Below are positions 46,218 to 60,108 of a stretch of 64,000 bases of DNA, piece by piece. This DNA is from Desulfuromonadales bacterium (GTDB lineage: Bacteria > Desulfobacterota > Desulfuromonadia > Geobacterales > Pseudopelobacteraceae): the NCBI GenBank assembly GCA_013377095.1, contig JACAAY010000003.1, positions 1-64,000 of the forward strand, written 5' to 3'. Every line of letters begins with the position of its first letter. Within the stretch, counting starts at the first letter, position 1. The notes below the pieces were generated by a model that did no database searches, was not told the origin of the DNA, and worked only from the letters and a program-made list of their open reading frames with translations. Made by a program: the position numbers and the translations under genes.

Positions 46218-46943
46218 TCAACGGTACCTCAGGCTGATCGTTTCGTGTCTCCCTGATCCGCGAAATCGGACCTGCAAACGCAGCTCCCGTGCTGTTGGTG
46301 CCTCGCCGGGAAAGAAGATGAAACCACTCGCCAGGGAGCCTGCCGGGATAATCTTGCCCTCAATTCCCTTTTCGCGAATGTCTTCCGCTATCCTGTAGCC
46401 CCGTTCACGATCATTGTCTGCTTGTGATGCTCCACCTATAACCGCTCCGCCAGCACCACCAAGAACACCACCCTTGACAACAGCCTCACCAACTCTTCGT
46501 CCGGATACAATGCCGATAGCCAGCCCGAGTAATGCACCAGCTGCAGCCCCATAGGCAGCCCCCTTACCGGCGCCACCGGCAATTGCTCCGCCCTGGGTAG
46601 CCCTCTCAACACGCTCGACAGCTTCTCCATTTGAGAGAATTTTCCAATAGGCATTGGTTGTATCCACAAGAAATGTTTGGCCGGAAACAATTTCAACGCC
46701 CTGGCCGCTGTTGTTGTCGAGTACTACCTGTACCGGCAGTATGCCACTCCTGCGGATATCAAATCCAAATGTTTCTTCCGCGCGTTTTTCGTCAGAGAAA
46801 GCCTCGCTTCCAACCATCACTCCGGAAACATCCTGGTAGTTGATATAATCCTGAGGTGGCCTGAACGAGACCGCACGGTTTTCATAGGAAGCGCAGGCAG
46901 TCAACTGACATGCAATGATCAGCGAACAGATGATTTTTTTCAT
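46218..46943 (-). CDS. glycine-zipper lipoprotein of unknown function
   Basis: A 241-residue exported protein. The signal peptide ends at LTAC (lipobox, Cys17). A globular N-terminal part (20-115) is followed by two glycine-zipper stretches (about 118-175, repeats of GxxxG and AxxxG) that could insert in a membrane. A C-terminal beta-rich part (185-241) ends it. I do not recognise a specific family. It is transcribed alone. Confidence 0.75.
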   Translation of the reverse strand: MKKIICSLIIACQLTACASYENRAVSFRPPQDYINYQDVSGVMVGSEAFSDEKRAEETFGFDIRRSGILPVQVVLDNNSGQGVEIVSGQTFLVDTTNAYWKILSNGEAVERVERATQGGAIAGGAGKGAAYGAAAGALLGLAIGIVSGRRVGEAVVKGGVLGGAGGAVIGGASQADNDRERGYRIAEDIREKGIEGKIIPAGSLASGFIFFPGEAPTARELRLQVRFRGSGRHETISLRYR

Positions 46944-47139
46944 GCCCGGTCTCCATTGTAGTTGTGTAGGAATATTTAACGTACTTTAGTTCAGAATTGC
47001 TTCGTCTGCAACTTCTATCTGTCGCGATTTTTTTTGAAAAATAGCAGTATGGGCTAAATCGCATTATTTTGAGCTTTAGCGCGCTAAAACAAACAAAGCA
47101 TATCTAACCATGGACCAAAACAAGAAAACAGCTCACAGA

Positions 47140-47166
47140 GGCTCATTTTTAAATCAAAAATGAGCC
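47140..47166 (-). terminator. inverted repeat at the end of rsmG
   Basis: GGCTCATTTTT (47140-47150) is the reverse complement of 47156-47166. The repeat overlaps the rsmG stop. Read leftward the tail is only weakly T-rich, so it is a possible terminator of the rpmH-to-rsmG run. Confidence 0.55.
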
Positions 47167-47825
47167 GTCGGGTTATTGTTTTGAGAGCGTTTGATGGTTA
47201 TCAGGCATCGCTCGCCATTTTCAAATGGCAGTGTGTAGTGGTCAATGGAGCCAAGCTCGAATTGAAGTGACCGCAAGACAGTTCTTGCCGACTCCAGCTC
47301 AGTGCTTGCGGCAGGTCCTTTCATTGCAATCAAGACGCCACCATCTGCAAGCAGAGCTCCTGTTAAACGCACAAACTGCTCCAGGTCGGAAAATGCGCGT
47401 GACGTAATTACATCAAACCGTTGCGCATGGGTAGTGCAAAGACTTTCAATTCGCGAGTGCAGCGCCTCAAAATTTTGCAGCCGTAGCAAGCGCGCAATAT
47501 GCCGCTGGAAGTGTATCTTCTTGCCGACAGCATCCACTGAGACAACAGTGACATCCGGTCTGGCAATTTTTAGCGGGATCGCCGGTATCCCCGCTCCTGA
47601 ACCCACATCCAGAACGCTGTGCCTACTGGAAATCAGACGAGTGAGGCAGAGTGAGTCAATAATATGTTTAACCGCAATTTCCTGGTCTGTGATGATTGAA
47701 GTCAGGTTTATCTTGCGATTCCACTTTTTCAGTTCCATCGCAAATAGTTCAAAGGCCCTGATCTGCTCTTCCGGGATTTCCAACCGCATCTGTTGCGCTG
47801 CCTGTATTAATGTGTCGCGAATCAT
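47154..47825 (-). CDS. rsmG: 16S rRNA guanine-527 N7-methyltransferase
   Basis: A 223-residue SAM-dependent methyltransferase (GidB) acting on 16S rRNA. The segment NLTSI, then [30 protein letters not shown], is the family motif I region. [12 protein letters not shown] follows. It overlaps mnmG by four bases. In many bacteria parA and parB come next, but here they do not. Confidence 0.95.
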   Translation of the reverse strand: MIRDTLIQAAQQMRLEIPEEQIRAFELFAMELKKWNRKINLTSIITDQEIAVKHIIDSLCLTRLISSRHSVLDVGSGAGIPAIPLKIARPDVTVVSVDAVGKKIHFQRHIARLLRLQNFEALHSRIESLCTTHAQRFDVITSRAFSDLEQFVRLTGALLADGGVLIAMKGPAASTELESARTVLRSLQFELGSIDHYTLPFENGERCLITIKRSQNNNPTAHF

Positions 47826-49714
47826 TGCTGTTCTTCGCCTTTTATGCCGATATGCGCCTTGAGCGCAATGGAAAGCACCGATATTGCAGCTGGAGTTACG
47901 CCGGGAATACGTGAAGCCTGTCCAAGTGTCCCTGGTCTTATTTTGCTGAGTTTTTCCCGAACCTCAGTAGTCATACCGTTGAGTGTGTTGTAATCAATTT
48001 CACTTGGTATCCGTGTGTGTTCCAGCTTGCTTGATCGCACGATCTGCTCGAGTTGACGATCGATGTACCCCTGGTATTTTATCTGTATTTCAACCTGATC
48101 ACGAACCACAGATGATGTTTCACGTGAAACATCATCAAACTCAATCAAATCCTCATATGAAAGCTCCGGCCTTTTCAACAATTGTTCAAAGCTTGTGCCT
48201 TTCTGCAAGTCATTCAGGCCTTTTTTAGCCAACCAATCGATCTCACGGCCGTTCATGGAAAGTCGCGTTACAGAAAGCCGCGATCGTTCTTGTAGAATGG
48301 CGGCATGTTTTTGCAGATACAGGTCATATTGATCATCACCCACAAGCCCAACAGAGTGCCCTATTTCCCGCAGTCGCTGATCGGCATTATCTTCACGTAA
48401 AAGCAGCCTGTATTCAGCCCGTGAGGTAAACATGCGGTATGGTTCTTTCGTTCCAAGGGTTACCAGGTCATCGATCATGACGCCGATATATGCGTCACTG
48501 CGCAAAAGAACGAGGGGCTCGCGCTCCTGCACGCGCAGAGCGGCGTTGATACCAGCAATCAAGCCCTGGGCCGCAGCCTCTTCGTACCCGGATGTCCCAT
48601 TGATCTGACCGGCGTGATACAGGTTCTTAACACGTTTCGTTTCCAGCGATGCGTGCAGTTGAATCGGATCAACGTAATCATATTCGATTGCATAGGCTGG
48701 CCGCATGATTTCAACGCGTTCCAGCCCTTCAATGGATCGATAAAATGCTATCTGAATATCAATCGGCAACGAAGTCGACATGCCACTGGGATAGACCTCA
48801 ACCGTTTCCAAACCCTCTGGCTCAATAAACGTCTGATGTCGGTCCTTGTCAGGAAACCTCACCACCTTGTCTTCAATGGATGGACAGTAACGAGGACCGA
48901 TTCCCTCGATAATCCCCGCATACAGCGGAGACCGGTCAAGTCCGGAGCGGATGATGTCGTGGGAATGTGGATTGGTATACGCGATATGACAGGGTACTTG
49001 CGGCATGGTAATTTTCGATGTGGAAAACGAAAAGGGGACAGGAGGGTCATCTCCATACTGAACTTCCAGCTTTGAAAAATCAATACTGCGGCTGTCAAGA
49101 CGCGCAGGAGTGCCGGTTTTAAGCCTGCCTACCTCAAAACCGAACTCCCTGAGCTGGTCAGACAGACCAATGGAAGGCAGGTCACCCGCTCGTCCACCCG
49201 GGTAGTTGTTGAGTCCGATGTGAATCAGGCCACGCATAAACGTACCGGTTGTAACAATGATCGTTTTACCGATAAAACGGATACCTGATCGTGTATCAAC
49301 ACCGCGGAGTTGGTTAGACTCAAAATAGAGGGCGGTAACCTCCGCCTGCTTAAGATACAAATTGTCCTGCTGCTCAAGAACGCGCTTCATCCGCAACCGG
49401 TAAAGCTGTTTATCGGCTTGAGCACGCGATGCTCGCACGGCCGGCCCTTTTCGCGTGTTGAGAACACGAAACTGAATACCTGTTGCATCAATGTTTTTGG
49501 CCATCTCCCCGCCAAGTGCATCGATCTCCTTGACAAGGTGCCCTTTTGCAAGACCACCAATTGCCGGATTGCAAGACATAAGCGCAATGGCATCCAGATT
49601 TATCGTCAGCAGCAGCGCCCGGCACCCCATGCGTGCCGCAGCAAGTGCAGCTTCGCATCCGGCATGCCCCGCACCGACCACTATGACATCGTACTTATCT
49701 TCATAGGTCATCAT
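47822..49714 (-). CDS. mnmG: tRNA 5-carboxymethylaminomethyluridine synthase MnmG
   Basis: A 630-residue FAD protein (GidA) that works with MnmE to modify the wobble uridine of several tRNAs. The FAD loop [21 protein letters not shown] is at the N-terminus, and YASRDKQ-type and [15 protein letters not shown] segments are present. A perfect parS site lies inside its coding sequence (48116-48131). The start is the first of two adjacent ATG codons, with AGGGA about eight bases upstream. An upstream extension to 49765 would cross a second parS site. Confidence 0.96.
   Translation of the reverse strand: MMTYEDKYDVIVVGAGHAGCEAALAAARMGCRALLLTINLDAIALMSCNPAIGGLAKGHLVKEIDALGGEMAKNIDATGIQFRVLNTRKGPAVRASRAQADKQLYRLRMKRVLEQQDNLYLKQAEVTALYFESNQLRGVDTRSGIRFIGKTIIVTTGTFMRGLIHIGLNNYPGGRAGDLPSIGLSDQLREFGFEVGRLKTGTPARLDSRSIDFSKLEVQYGDDPPVPFSFSTSKITMPQVPCHIAYTNPHSHDIIRSGLDRSPLYAGIIEGIGPRYCPSIEDKVVRFPDKDRHQTFIEPEGLETVEVYPSGMSTSLPIDIQIAFYRSIEGLERVEIMRPAYAIEYDYVDPIQLHASLETKRVKNLYHAGQINGTSGYEEAAAQGLIAGINAALRVQEREPLVLLRSDAYIGVMIDDLVTLGTKEPYRMFTSRAEYRLLLREDNADQRLREIGHSVGLVGDDQYDLYLQKHAAILQERSRLSVTRLSMNGREIDWLAKKGLNDLQKGTSFEQLLKRPELSYEDLIEFDDVSRETSSVVRDQVEIQIKYQGYIDRQLEQIVRSSKLEHTRIPSEIDYNTLNGMTTEVREKLSKIRPGTLGQASRIPGVTPAAISVLSIALKAHIGIKGEEQQ
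48116..48131. promoter_or_regulatory. parS site inside mnmG
   Basis: TGTTTCACGTGAAACA is the perfect 16-base ParB-binding palindrome. The symmetry extends to 26 bases (48111-48136). The site lies in mnmG codons about 6 kb from dnaA. Confidence 0.9.
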
Positions 49715-49729
49715 GACGTTGTTCCCTGA

Positions 49730-49745
49730 TGTTCCACGTGAAACA
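49730..49745. promoter_or_regulatory. parS site between mnmE and mnmG
   Basis: TGTTCCACGTGAAACA fits the ParB consensus TGTTnCACGTGAAACA. It lies just upstream of the mnmG start and just before the mnmE stop, 1.6 kb from the first site. Confidence 0.88.
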
Positions 49746-49749
49746 TGGT

Positions 49750-51120
49750 CTATTTTCCGATACAAAACGAAGAAAAAATATGATCGAGCAATTCGTCATT
49801 AGTGACCTGGCCCGTGACTGAACCTACTGCTGCAAGAGCATCCCTGAGATCAATCGACAGCAATTCAAGACAGCAAGCACTAGCGAGAGCGCCGATAATA
49901 CGCTGCAGGGATGATTCCGCTGAACGAAGCACATCACGATGGCGGGCACGCGATAGGGCAACAAACTCTCGATTGTCCAACGTATGTGTGCTGATAAAAC
50001 ACGATCTGATCGAATCCTTCAGAAATTCGACGCCTTCCCCGGTCTCCGCGGATATGTGAAGCAGGGGTAAGGTGCTAAAGAAGTCGGGGAGGTCAATCAC
50101 ACAGGGAATGTCTGACTTGTTAACAACAGCAATAACTGATCTTCCCTGAAGCGCATCTATAATAAGCTGGTCCTCGCGGTCAAAAGGACGTGAACCATCG
50201 AGCACAAATAAAACCAGATCAGCCTGGGGAATCTTTTCCAGAGCACGATTGATACCTTCCTGCTCAATAATATCCATGGTATGACGGATTCCCGCCGTAT
50301 CAAGGAGACGAACTGCCAATCCACCCAGATTAATTGTCTCTTCTATAATATCACGTGTGGTACCGGGAATGTGGGTTACTATCGCACGGTTTTCATTGAG
50401 TAGCCGATTGAGAAGCCTGGATTTTCCCGCATTGGGTTTACCGATGATCAAAACCGATATGCCTTCTCGAAGAATACGGCCTTCATCAAAACCTGCTATC
50501 AGTTGATTGAGTAGTGAACTGGCCTGGCAAACCAGCGAAGAAATTGTTGAAAAGTCAGTTGTGCCCAGATCGTCTTCGGGAAAATCAATATACGCCTCTA
50601 TCAGAGCCAGGGCATGCAGCAGCAGATCGCGTGTTTCACTAATGCGTAGCGAAAGAGCCCCGGAACGCTGACGCTGCGCCATTTGCAGAGCGGCATCGGT
50701 TTGAGCGCCGATAATATCCATGACCGCTTCTGCCTGAATCAAATCAATTCGGCCATTGAGAAAAGCCCGTCGGGTAAACTCACCCGGATCAGCAAGTCGG
50801 GCGCCAGCACGAAGAACAAGTGACAGAACCTGCTCAACTACCAACATGCCACCATGGCAATGCAATTCGAGCACGTCTTCCCGTGTATAGGAATGGGGCG
50901 AACGCATGATGACAGCCATGGCTTCATCAATGGTAACACCCGACAGATCGTCAACAATGGTGCCATAACAAAAACGGTGGCTTTCGAGGCCACCGTTACA
51001 AACCGGTTTAAAAATGGTTGCGCCAATACCGGAAGCCATTTCACCACTGACACGAATAATGCCGATACCACCACTACCCGGAGGTGTGCTGACTGCAGCT
51101 ATCGTATCTCTTATATACAT
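49750..51120 (-). CDS. mnmE: tRNA modification GTPase MnmE
   Basis: A 456-residue G protein (TrmE) with an N-terminal folate-binding domain ([22 protein letters not shown]), a helical domain, a Ras-like domain ([24 protein letters not shown]) and the C-terminal CIGK that carries the catalytic Cys. It pairs with MnmG. A TTG three codons upstream is possible, but ATG at 51120 starts at the family's normal point. Confidence 0.95.
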   Translation of the reverse strand: MYIRDTIAAVSTPPGSGGIGIIRVSGEMASGIGATIFKPVCNGGLESHRFCYGTIVDDLSGVTIDEAMAVIMRSPHSYTREDVLELHCHGGMLVVEQVLSLVLRAGARLADPGEFTRRAFLNGRIDLIQAEAVMDIIGAQTDAALQMAQRQRSGALSLRISETRDLLLHALALIEAYIDFPEDDLGTTDFSTISSLVCQASSLLNQLIAGFDEGRILREGISVLIIGKPNAGKSRLLNRLLNENRAIVTHIPGTTRDIIEETINLGGLAVRLLDTAGIRHTMDIIEQEGINRALEKIPQADLVLFVLDGSRPFDREDQLIIDALQGRSVIAVVNKSDIPCVIDLPDFFSTLPLLHISAETGEGVEFLKDSIRSCFISTHTLDNREFVALSRARHRDVLRSAESSLQRIIGALASACCLELLSIDLRDALAAVGSVTGQVTNDELLDHIFSSFCIGK

Positions 51121-51146
51121 TGAAACCAAACCATGGAAAATCCCGG

Positions 51147-52772
51147 TTAATCGTTAACAAGCTTGTTGATGTACATCTGCTGTCCAATGGTAAGTATGTT
51201 GTTCAAAAGCCAATAGAGAACCAGGCCTGAAGGAAAATTCAGAAACATGAACGTGAAAACAACTGGGAGCGCCAGCATCATTTTTGCCTGAACCGGATCC
51301 ATGTTTGAGGGGGTCATCTTTTGCTGAATAAACATGGTAGCACCCATGACAAGTGGCAGTGGGCCGATGACAAAAGGAAGACCGAGTAACTGACCAAACA
51401 GATTATCCGGGCCGGATAGGTCAGTGATCCACAGAAAGAATGGCGCGTGTCGTAATTCAATGGAGAACATCAGCGCCTTGTAAAGGGCAAAAAAGACCGG
51501 AATCTGAATCACCATGGGTAGACAACCGCCAAGAGGATTCACCTTATGATCACGGTAGAGTTCCATGACAGCCTTATTCATGGCATCACGGTCGTTTTTA
51601 TACTTCTCTTTAAGAGCTGTCATCATTGGCTGAATCTTCTGCATATCCTTCATTGACTTGTAGCTCTTGTGGGTCAATGGAAAGAAAAGCGCTTTAAGGA
51701 TGACCGTAATGATGATGATTGCGAGACCGTAGTTACCAACATAGCGGTAGAAAAACTTAAGCGTGTACAAAAGCGGTTTAGCAATGACCGAAAACCATCC
51801 CAGATCAAGGGACTGTTCCAAAGAATTTCCCTGTGCCTTGAGTATATCGATATCCTTGGGGCCAACATAGAGACGATAGTTCAGGGTCGCCGTTTGCCCA
51901 GGGTTAACCGTTATCTGAGGTGATGAAATGGTTGATTCAAGGTATCCTGCAGCATTTTTTTTCAACTCCACGGAATTAATACTGTTGTTCTCGGAAAGTA
52001 TGGCGGCGAGAAAATACTTGTCCGCAAAACCCGCCCACTGAATATTTTTGTCGTACGTCTTCGCAGCAGAAGCAACATCCTTGAGTTTATCGTTCTTTAT
52101 GCTGTTATCGCTATAAAGGTAGGATCCGCTTGCATCATAGCGAGTTTCTTTAACTTTAGGTTGACCTGGATAGGAAAGTACTTGCTGGAGTGTCCCAACA
52201 AGAGGGAACGTTGCATTATTTGCAACCTGGGTTTCAAGTTTTATACCGTAGGAAGCGCCCGTAAAAGAATACGTCTTTCGAACACTAAAACCCTGTCCGG
52301 AAGTATACGTAAAAACGATCTGCTTTTTTTCATCGCCGCCAAGTTTTAATGAGTTGGTATCTGCCTGAAAGAGAGTGCCTTCCGGAAGATTAAATCCGGT
52401 AGCCTTGGTTGCAAATGTGAGTATAGCGGGATCAGCCGTATCACCGAGAACTACCGAATGAGCTGCCGGGGTGTTCTGTTCACGATACTTTTTCAAAGTG
52501 AGGTTTTTCAATGCACCACCCTTTGAGGCAAATACCGCCGTGTAAAGATCAGTTTCCACGGTTACATCAGGTTGAACATTCGCATCGGTTTGCGTCGGCA
52601 CACCAGCTGTATTCGCACGACCCGTCGTTGTTTGGGGAGTTACAACTGGAGCCGATACGGCACGAGTAGCGGGTTGGGGAGCAACCGGCTTTTTTTCAGG
52701 AGTAAAATAAAGTGATGATGCATAAAAAACAGCTACAGAGAGAATGACTGCCAATAAAGTACGCTTTTCCAT
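51147..52772 (-). CDS. yidC: membrane protein insertase YidC
   Basis: A 541-residue inner-membrane insertase. A first membrane helix ([23 protein letters not shown]) is followed by a large periplasmic beta-domain (about 70-330), then the conserved C-terminal core with [41 protein letters not shown] lies five bases before the ATG. The usual neighbour jag is missing between yidC and mnmE. Confidence 0.96.
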   Translation of the reverse strand: MEKRTLLAVILSVAVFYASSLYFTPEKKPVAPQPATRAVSAPVVTPQTTTGRANTAGVPTQTDANVQPDVTVETDLYTAVFASKGGALKNLTLKKYREQNTPAAHSVVLGDTADPAILTFATKATGFNLPEGTLFQADTNSLKLGGDEKKQIVFTYTSGQGFSVRKTYSFTGASYGIKLETQVANNATFPLVGTLQQVLSYPGQPKVKETRYDASGSYLYSDNSIKNDKLKDVASAAKTYDKNIQWAGFADKYFLAAILSENNSINSVELKKNAAGYLESTISSPQITVNPGQTATLNYRLYVGPKDIDILKAQGNSLEQSLDLGWFSVIAKPLLYTLKFFYRYVGNYGLAIIIITVILKALFFPLTHKSYKSMKDMQKIQPMMTALKEKYKNDRDAMNKAVMELYRDHKVNPLGGCLPMVIQIPVFFALYKALMFSIELRHAPFFLWITDLSGPDNLFGQLLGLPFVIGPLPLVMGATMFIQQKMTPSNMDPVQAKMMLALPVVFTFMFLNFPSGLVLYWLLNNILTIGQQMYINKLVND

Positions 52773-52794
52773 GAAAGCTCCAGTGTTGTCTCGT

Positions 52795-53007
52795 TTATGG
52801 TACAGGGTCATATCCACCAGCATGAAAAGGATGACATTTGCCGAGCCTCTGCACGGTCAAGCGGAGTCCTTTTACAAATCCATGGCGCTGAATTGATTCT
52901 CGGGAATACTCGGAACAGGAGGGATAAAAACGGCAGGTCTGTGGCAGTAGCGGTGATAGCAGCCTTTGATACAACCTGATTGCTAGGAGCAAACTGCTCT
53001 TAAACAT
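52795..53007 (-). CDS. yidD: membrane protein insertion efficiency factor YidD
   Basis: A 70-residue protein of the YidD family. [25 protein letters not shown] with its three Cys is the family signature; [12 protein letters not shown] closes it. It overlaps rnpA by 25 bases and ends 22 bases from yidC, the conserved rnpA-yidD-yidC order. Confidence 0.95.
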   Translation of the reverse strand: MFKSSLLLAIRLYQRLLSPLLPQTCRFYPSCSEYSRESIQRHGFVKGLRLTVQRLGKCHPFHAGGYDPVP

Positions 53008-53387
53008 GGTGATGCGCCGATACGGCTGAAAGCTTTTTCAAGTTCACGTTGTACACTACAGAAATCCATTGATGCTGATTCGCGGCGCGCAATCACATTT
53101 ATGTCAACCTGAGGAAGCAACGACCTGCGGTGTCTGAAAACTTCTCGGGTAAATCGCTTAATTCTGTTACGAATGACAGCGCATCCAATTTTTTTGCTTG
53201 CAGTTATTCCAAGACGAGGGGCATCACGATCGTTGCTTTGCCAAACGATGAGAAAGCCCTTGACGGTCTGTTTGCAGGTCGCATTCTGAAGAGCAACAAA
53301 ATCAGCACGTTTTCGAAGCCTTACCGACTTTGGAAACGTGCTGACATCGCGTACACACTCACCAACGGAAAAACTACTTGGTCGCAA
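52983..53387 (-). CDS. rnpA: ribonuclease P protein component
   Basis: About 134 residues. The RnpA core is clear: [40 protein letters not shown], and INVIARRES. The start is not. After the rpmH stop (53374) there is no ATG, GTG or TTG in this frame before the core, so it must start inside rpmH. I chose TTG at 53387, which overlaps rpmH by 14 bases. The next in-frame starts, TTG at 53438 and TTG at 53468, would overlap much more, and an unusual codon such as ACG is also possible. Confidence 0.85.
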   Translation of the reverse strand: MRPSSFSVGECVRDVSTFPKSVRLRKRADFVALQNATCKQTVKGFLIVWQSNDRDAPRLGITASKKIGCAVIRNRIKRFTREVFRHRRSLLPQVDINVIARRESASMDFCSVQRELEKAFSRIGASPCLRAVCS

Positions 53388-53523
53388 TGCGAACAGCCAG
53401 ACTCTTGCGTCCTTTTGCTCTTCTGCGCTTGATAACAAGACGTCCGTTTTTTGACGCCATTCTAACAAGAAATCCGTGAGTTCTTTTGCGTGAAATGTTA
53501 CTTGGCTGAAATGTTCTTTTCAT
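53374..53523 (-). CDS. rpmH: 50S ribosomal protein L34
   Basis: A 49-residue basic protein starting [18 protein letters not shown] and continuing [20 protein letters not shown], the near-invariant L34 sequence. It begins at 53523 on the minus strand, upstream of rnpA, and heads the rpmH-rnpA-yidD-yidC-mnmE-mnmG-rsmG block. Its 3' end overlaps the deduced start of rnpA in another frame. Confidence 0.97.
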   Translation of the reverse strand: MKRTFQPSNISRKRTHGFLVRMASKNGRLVIKRRRAKGRKSLAVRIATK

Positions 53524-53873
53524 TTGTTCACCCCTGGTATTATTTTTCAGGAATCGATTCTTTAATCATAACACGACACCCTTGTCAAGTTTTATATTAC
53601 CTCAGCTTATGCAATCAACGCTGATTTGCCTTGAAAAACAATACATCCTCTGGTAATCTCCTGCCAGATAAAAAAACCTTATAATTTCAGATAAATAGAT
53701 GTAACTCTTTGTTATTAAAACGAAATAAGTTATCAACAGGTGTTGAAAATCATGTTGATAATATTGTACTGAAACCTTAGGCAAACGATGCAAAACGTGC
53801 TTATACCATTGGTAGTTCTTAAATCAACCGTATGTTGATAACTGTTTTTCAACTTTTAGATTAGTGTGAATTT
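53524..53873. other. rpmH-dnaA divergent region with DnaA boxes (origin, left part)
   Basis: A 350-base AT-rich intergenic stretch. It holds three copies of a DnaA box one mismatch from consensus: TTATCAACA at 53730-53738, and TGTTGATAA at 53753-53761 and 53833-53841, with a weaker TGTTGAAAA at 53741-53749. The last box is 33 bases before dnaA, so autoregulation is likely. The side near rpmH holds its leader and presumed promoter. No gene was seen. Confidence 0.75.
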
Positions 53874-55226
53874 ATGCATGACGTATGGCAACAAGCCACT
53901 GATAACCTGGAAAAAGTTTTATCTGAGCGAGACTTCACGACGTGGATCAAGCCCATATCCTACAGTCATCATGATGAAACAATTGTTTACCTATCTGTTC
54001 CCACACTCTTTTTCAAAGAATGGATAGAAGAACATTATCGTCAGATGCTCACTGGCGCCCTGTCAGTCACAGCAGGAAAAAAATATTCCATTGATCTCGT
54101 CGTTACTGAAAACAATACCGACATTGAAACCTATCAACCTGAAAACCTGATCATAAAAGGTCACCAGGAAACGGAACAGCTTTCCAGTAATCACACCGAA
54201 TCATCCTTTACCTCACTGAACCCCAAATATACCTTTGAATTGTTTGTCAGCGGCACGGGAAACCAGTTCGCCCACGCTGCTGCCATGGCTGTGGCGCATA
54301 ATCCTGCCGACACCTACAACCCTCTTTTTATATATGGTGGTGTCGGTCTTGGTAAAAGCCATCTACTCAATGCAATAGGTCATACCATCCGTGCAAACTC
54401 GCCAGACTTAAACGTGTGCTACTGTTCAGCGGAAAAGTTCATGTACGAGATGGTTAATGCATTACGCCAAAAACGTATGGAACAGTTTCGATCGCGGTTC
54501 AGAAATCTTGATGTACTCCTGGTTGACGATATTCAGTTTATTTCTGGAAAAGTAGGCACACAGGAAGAATTTTTTCATACCTTCAATGCTCTTCATGACA
54601 TGCAGAAACAGATAGTGATAACATCGGATAAATTCCCCCGGGAAATATCGGACCTAGAAGAACGTCTCAGATCCCGATTCGAATGGGGCTTGATTGCCGA
54701 CATTCAACCTCCTGATCTGGAAACAAAAATTGCCATTTTGAAAAAAAAGTCAGAAATTACCAAAATTAAACTTCCCGAAGATGTTATTTATTTTTTGGCA
54801 TCAAGCGATACCCGCAATATTCGAGAACTGGAAGGAATGCTCATCAGATTGGGTGCTTACAGCAGCCTGCAAAGCATTCCCATAACCCTCAGCATGGCAA
54901 AGGAAAATCTGAAGGAAATACTAGGTGACAAACGCAAGGATATAACCGTAGAGCTGATCCAGAAAGTAGTCGCCGATTTTTTTGACCTGAAACCGGCTGA
55001 TCTTAAATCAAGCAAAAGACCTAAAAACTTTGTACAGGCCCGTCAGATAGCGATCTGGCTCTGTCGTGACATGACAAACTTTTCATATCCTGATATCGGT
55101 TTAAAATTCGGCGGCAAGGATCACTCAACTGTAATTTATGCAGCCAAAAAAATAGACAATGCTCTCAAAGATGATTCAAAACTCTCTAAAATGATTGGTG
55201 ATATTAAACATATCCTTCTCAAATAG
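53874..55226 (+). CDS. dnaA: chromosomal replication initiator DnaA
   Basis: A 450-residue initiator. Domain I is at 1-80, a short linker II follows, the AAA+ domain III has Walker A GGVGLGKS at about 155-162 and Walker B VLLVDDIQF, and DNA-binding domain IV ends with the family signature GGKDHSTVIYAAKKI. DnaA boxes lie on both sides. It is followed by dnaN after 210 bases. Confidence 0.98.
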   Translation: MHDVWQQATDNLEKVLSERDFTTWIKPISYSHHDETIVYLSVPTLFFKEWIEEHYRQMLTGALSVTAGKKYSIDLVVTENNTDIETYQPENLIIKGHQETEQLSSNHTESSFTSLNPKYTFELFVSGTGNQFAHAAAMAVAHNPADTYNPLFIYGGVGLGKSHLLNAIGHTIRANSPDLNVCYCSAEKFMYEMVNALRQKRMEQFRSRFRNLDVLLVDDIQFISGKVGTQEEFFHTFNALHDMQKQIVITSDKFPREISDLEERLRSRFEWGLIADIQPPDLETKIAILKKKSEITKIKLPEDVIYFLASSDTRNIRELEGMLIRLGAYSSLQSIPITLSMAKENLKEILGDKRKDITVELIQKVVADFFDLKPADLKSSKRPKNFVQARQIAIWLCRDMTNFSYPDIGLKFGGKDHSTVIYAAKKIDNALKDDSKLSKMIGDIKHILLK

Positions 55227-55436
55227 ACACAGCATGTTGATAAGACGTGCAGAGAATGTGTATAACTCGCAGGCTGTTGACAAGCACCGACTTGCGCTTT
55301 ATTTCATCAACAACCTGAATCAAAATATTTTCCTTAATTTTTTGAGGTTTAGGCAGTTATCACCAGATTCCTGGTCCCTACTATAACAACTAAGATTTAA
55401 TCTTTAAATAAAAGAACCTTTAGTAAGGAGTGACAG
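55227..55436. other. dnaA-dnaN spacer with DnaA boxes (origin, right part)
   Basis: Three boxes lie within 50 bases: TGTTGATAA at 55235-55243, TGTGTATAA at 55257-55265 and TGTTGACAA at 55275-55283. A very AT-rich stretch (about 55316-55420) follows and could be the unwinding element. The classical bacterial oriC often lies here. A TAAGGAG ribosome site for dnaN ends the spacer. Confidence 0.65.
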
Positions 55437-56558
55437 ATGGAATTCATAATTGACAAGGAAGCATTTCTCAAATCGCTGCAAAAAATTCAGGGTATTGTTG
55501 AAAAGCGAACATCCATGCCAATCCTTTCCAATGTCCTTCTTGAGGCTACTGATTCAGCGCTTCATGTAACAGCAACTGACCTGGAAGTCGGTATGAAAAG
55601 CATGTATCCGGCTGATATTTTGGCACCGGGAAAAATTACGGTCAGCGCTAAAAAACTGTATGAAATCGTAAAGGAACTTCCAAATCAACCGATCACTTTT
55701 TCTACAAAAGACAATGATTGGGTAGAGATTAAATGCGGCAAGGTTCATTTCAATATTGTTGGTCTCTCAGCAGATGAATTTCCTTATTTCCCCACGGTTA
55801 AAGAAGAAAATCTCTTTGAGATCGAGAGTTCGCTTCTTAAGGGGATGATTGAAAAAACATCCTATGCCATCTGTAATGATGATACGAAATACAATCTGAA
55901 CGGTCTTTTCGCCAAGGTTGAAGTAACTGCGGATGATCATCAGATTTTAAAGATGGTGGCCACAGATGGCCATCGACTCTCGATTGCAAGTTGCTCTCTC
56001 AAAGGAACCGCCGGTCCGGAACTGTTAAAAGGGGTTATTCTTCCTAAAAAGGGTGTCTATGAATTAAAAAAAATAACCGAGGAAGATGGCGGAACCCTCA
56101 TGTTTGGTTTCATGGACAACAGTGCAGTTATAAAACGTGGCGACTCCTACATGGTCATGCGCCTGGTGGATGGCGAGTTCCCCGATTACACACGAGTCAT
56201 ACCCACATCAAATGAACGAATTATCACTGTTAATATTGATGATTTTACCCATTCGGTACGGCGCATGGCAATTCTCTCCAGCGAGAAATTTAAAGGAATT
56301 ATGTTGGAAATAACCTCATCAGGTATCAAGATATCATCCAGTAACCCGGAACTCGGCGATGCCATGGAAGAGATCGATGTTGTGTACGATGGGGAACCTC
56401 TCGCGGTCAGATTCAACGCCCGCTATCTCCTGGATGTGTTTGCAGTTGCAGAAACTGACAGGATTGTAATGAAATTCAAGGATGAGCTGGCGCCTTCAAT
56501 AATTCTGCCCGAAAACAGCGACAGTTTTCTGGCAGTTATTATGCCCATGAGGCTGTAA
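55437..56558 (+). CDS. dnaN: DNA polymerase III beta sliding clamp
   Basis: A 373-residue clamp with the three repeated domains of the family. The N-terminus MEFIIDKEAFLKSLQKIQGIVEKRTSMPILSN and the C-terminal ending VIMPMRL are typical. It follows the spacer with DnaA boxes and is followed nine bases later by recF. Confidence 0.97.
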   Translation: MEFIIDKEAFLKSLQKIQGIVEKRTSMPILSNVLLEATDSALHVTATDLEVGMKSMYPADILAPGKITVSAKKLYEIVKELPNQPITFSTKDNDWVEIKCGKVHFNIVGLSADEFPYFPTVKEENLFEIESSLLKGMIEKTSYAICNDDTKYNLNGLFAKVEVTADDHQILKMVATDGHRLSIASCSLKGTAGPELLKGVILPKKGVYELKKITEEDGGTLMFGFMDNSAVIKRGDSYMVMRLVDGEFPDYTRVIPTSNERIITVNIDDFTHSVRRMAILSSEKFKGIMLEITSSGIKISSSNPELGDAMEEIDVVYDGEPLAVRFNARYLLDVFAVAETDRIVMKFKDELAPSIILPENSDSFLAVIMPMRL

Positions 56559-56567
56559 TAACGCAGA

Positions 56568-60078
<3,511 letters not shown>

Positions 60079-60108
60079 TTTCATTTCAGAGGGATATACG
60101 AGGTAGTA

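Noticed and set aside
49715-49765. Longer MnmG N-terminus
   Set aside because: The added residues overlap parS and the mnmE end, and family proteins start at the FAD loop region near the ATG-ATG pair.
53602-53793. 63-codon leftward frame in the rpmH-dnaA region
   Set aside because: It overlaps DnaA boxes, has no ribosome site and an AT-driven composition.
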